Assembly: GCA_027335965.1 (NCBI GenBank)
Contig: DAHWGZ010000074.1
Span: forward strand, 1 to 7,669
Origin: Acidiferrobacter sp.
GTDB taxonomy: Bacteria > Pseudomonadota > Gammaproteobacteria > Acidiferrobacterales > Acidiferrobacteraceae
Direction of reading: 5' to 3'
DNA: 7,669 nucleotides
Shown: positions 6,806 to 7,669 of the stretch, piece by piece
Position numbering within the stretch: position 1 is the first letter of the stretch
Layout of the letters: the number at the start of each line of letters is the position of its first letter
The notes under the pieces: generated by a model
The model's input: the letters and a program-made list of their open reading frames with translations, nothing else
Database searches by the model: none
What the model was told of the DNA's origin: nothing
Made by a program: the position numbers and the translations under genes

Positions 6806-6842
6806 GATGTTCATCCCGCGCTTTTGCCATGACGAGGTCGAT

Positions 6843-6870
6843 AGTGTACTTTGTTACCTCCGACCCACAA
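6843..6870 (-). promoter_or_regulatory. Candidate sigma70 promoter of fur
   Basis: On the minus strand TTGTGG (6870-6865) and TACACT (6848-6843) are 16 bases apart. The -10 matches four of six consensus bases, the -35 three of six. The predicted start near 6836 gives a leader of about 31 bases before fur. The 60-base region is conspicuously AT-rich against its surroundings, which supports a promoter function, but the exact boxes are uncertain. Confidence 0.45.
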
Positions 6871-6880
6871 AAACTCAGTG

Positions 6881-6886
6881 TAAACT
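6881..6886 (+). promoter_or_regulatory. Candidate -10 box of bamE
   Basis: TAAACT matches four of six bases of TATAAT. No convincing -35 lies 16-18 bases upstream. If used, transcription would start around 6893, only some six bases before the bamE ATG. Confidence 0.35.
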
Positions 6887-6898
6887 ACAACGATTCCC

Positions 6899-7249
6899 AT
6901 GCAAAAACCGAATGTGCTCTTTCTTGTGTTGGCTTCGCTGGCACTGAGCGGTTGCCATTTACTCTATCGCCCGACGATCCAGCAGGGCAATGTCATCACC
7001 GCGCGGATGATCGCCCGCCTGCACCTCGGGATGACCAAGAACGAGGTGGTTTATGACCTCGGGGCGCCGGCGGTTCACGACCCGTTCCACCCGAATCGCT
7101 GGGACTACTATTACTCCCTGAAGCGCAACTACAAGCCGCTCATAGCCGAGCACTTCACCTTGTACTTCAAGAACGGGAGGCTTGCGCGCATTGTCGGGGT
7201 GCCGCATCCGACCCCGCGCCACATTTACGGGAAGTCCTCTTCTTCTTGA
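6899..7249 (+). CDS. bamE: BamE (SmpA/OmlA) outer-membrane assembly lipoprotein
   Basis: Accessory lipoprotein of the BAM complex, which inserts beta-barrel proteins into the outer membrane; it supports the BamA-BamD interaction. 116 residues, close to the E. coli protein (113). Seen: a lipoprotein signal peptide (hydrophobic VLFLVLASLA, lipobox LSGC with Cys 19 as the lipidated residue, followed by His rather than Asp, consistent with outer-membrane sorting), the family motif YRPTIQQGN (23-31), then LHLGMTKNEVVYDLGAPAV, DPFHPNRWDYYYSLKR and the last strand FTLYFKNGRLARIVGV. The ATG at 6899 is forced: an in-frame TAA lies at 6881 and the next Met is beyond the lipobox. No Shine-Dalgarno is visible before it. 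It is divergent from fur and convergent with rnfH, whose end it overlaps by 83 bases. Confidence 0.95.
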   Translation: MQKPNVLFLVLASLALSGCHLLYRPTIQQGNVITARMIARLHLGMTKNEVVYDLGAPAVHDPFHPNRWDYYYSLKRNYKPLIAEHFTLYFKNGRLARIVGVPHPTPRHIYGKSSSS

Positions 7250-7523
7250 CGGCGGCGCGCCGACGGCGGCCCTCCTTCGGGTCTTCGGGCAACGGCGCAT
7301 AGATCTCGATGCGGTCGAAGGCCTTGACCCGATCGCTCAAGGCCGCGAACCGCCCGAAGATGCCGACCCGCCGCGCGCGGATATCGAGCCCCGGATGGTC
7401 CTCGAGGAGCCCGGAGCCGCGAATGGCGTCGAGGACGTTGCTTCCCGGGGCGACACGCACCCAGCGGACATCGGGTACCGGGGCCCCGTAAACCACCTCG
7501 ACCGGCCACTCAGCGCGCGCCAT
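7167..7523 (-). CDS. rnfH: RnfH/RatB family ubiquitin-like protein (UPF0125)
   Basis: Small beta-grasp (ubiquitin-like) protein of the RnfH family. Its biochemical role is not settled: it is named after the Rnf electron-transport cluster and also called RatB for its position beside ratA. Seen: VEVVYGAPVPDVRWVRV (8-24), LDAIRGSGLLE (31-41), VGIFGRFAALSDRVKAFDRI (53-72), EIYAPLPEDPKEGRRRRA (73-90), all aligning in order with E. coli RnfH. The 118 residues exceed the usual 90-100: from residue 92 on, a basic tail (KKKRTSRK) and a sequence without family resemblance run antisense through the end of bamE. The ATG at 7523 lies inside the end of ratA (14-base overlap), with GAGG just upstream, implying coupling to ratA. 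Order ratA-rnfH facing bamE is the same as in E. coli. Confidence 0.92.
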   Translation of the reverse strand: MARAEWPVEVVYGAPVPDVRWVRVAPGSNVLDAIRGSGLLEDHPGLDIRARRVGIFGRFAALSDRVKAFDRIEIYAPLPEDPKEGRRRRAAVKKKRTSRKCGAGSDAAPRQCAQASRS

Positions 7524-7669
7524 AGACCTCGCGGGCGCGCTTCTGGAAGCTGTCGACCAGGCTGTTGGCGATCGTCCCAAACACCGGCCCCACGGCAAGC
7601 GCCAGCAGACGGTTCGCGAAATCGAATTCGAGATCGAGACTGATGCGGCTGCCCAGATCGCCCACCTGC
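7510..7669 (-). CDS. ratA: RatA (START-domain, CoQ10-binding/ribosome-association family), C-terminal part
   Basis: Only the last 52 codons are in the window; the gene continues past the right edge. The translation QVGDLGSRISLDLEFDF, then LLALAVGPVFGTIANSLVDS and FQKRAREVYGAR ends as E. coli RatA does (FEF, FGRVF, F..RAKEVYSAR), forming the final beta-strand and long C-terminal helix of the START-like fold. Relatives include Coq10 and E. coli RatA, reported to bind 50S subunits and hinder 70S formation. Which of these roles applies cannot be told from the fragment. The TGA (7512-7510) lies downstream of the rnfH start, so the two genes overlap by 14 bases and are probably co-transcribed. smpB commonly lies beyond ratA in gammaproteobacteria but is outside this window. 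Confidence 0.93.
   Translation of the reverse strand, partial: QVGDLGSRISLDLEFDFANRLLALAVGPVFGTIANSLVDSFQKRAREVYGAR

Noticed and set aside
6275..6832. A 185-codon plus-strand open frame opposite fur
   Set aside because: Fur on the minus strand is unambiguous, with its metal ligands and winged helix; the opposite frame is a shadow.

Overview
The window is a stretch of ordinary, densely packed bacterial chromosome. It is GC-rich with strong G/C preference at third codon positions. The gene set and order point to a gammaproteobacterium: fur divergent from bamE, bamE convergent with ratA-rnfH, and a DnaK, NadK, Fur, RecN and RatA that read very close to the E. coli proteins. The presence of hrcA and a CIRCE operator excludes the enteric lineage. 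It suggests an early-branching group such as Chromatiales, Acidiferrobacterales or Xanthomonadales-like bacteria; this placement is inferred from gene order and remembered family sequences, not from a search.

Layout. Positions 1-3186 (minus strand) carry the heat-shock cluster in the order hrcA, grpE, dnaK; dnaK runs off the left edge after 471 codons. Positions 3187-3347 are a divergent intergenic region with the hrcA promoter, a CIRCE operator and a weaker candidate promoter for nadK. Positions 3348-6350 (plus strand) form a tight run of three genes: NAD kinase, the SMC-like repair ATPase RecN, and a short ArgA-like GNAT acetyltransferase, with 1-base or near-zero junctions. Fur follows on the minus strand and shares a 4-base CTAG double stop with the acetyltransferase gene. 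A short AT-rich divergent region separates fur from bamE (plus). At the right end, rnfH (ratB) and the 3' part of ratA lie on the minus strand, facing bamE and overlapping its end by 83 bases.

How it works together. The best regulatory signal is in the heat-shock cluster. hrcA has a sigma70-type promoter with CIRCE over the predicted transcription start, which is an autorepression circuit. The short gaps before grpE and before dnaK each hold a near-perfect sigma32-type promoter (CTTGAAA/CCCCATCT before dnaK, CTTGATT/CCCCACAT before grpE). HrcA repression and sigma32 activation therefore appear to enter the same cluster at different genes. The remaining genes are conserved housekeeping functions: NADP supply, recombination repair, iron regulation and outer-membrane assembly.

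I found no mobile element, CRISPR array, RNA gene, phage or defence module, and no sign of an undescribed system. The observations worth checking concern regulation and gene junctions. No gap longer than 300 bases lacks a gene.
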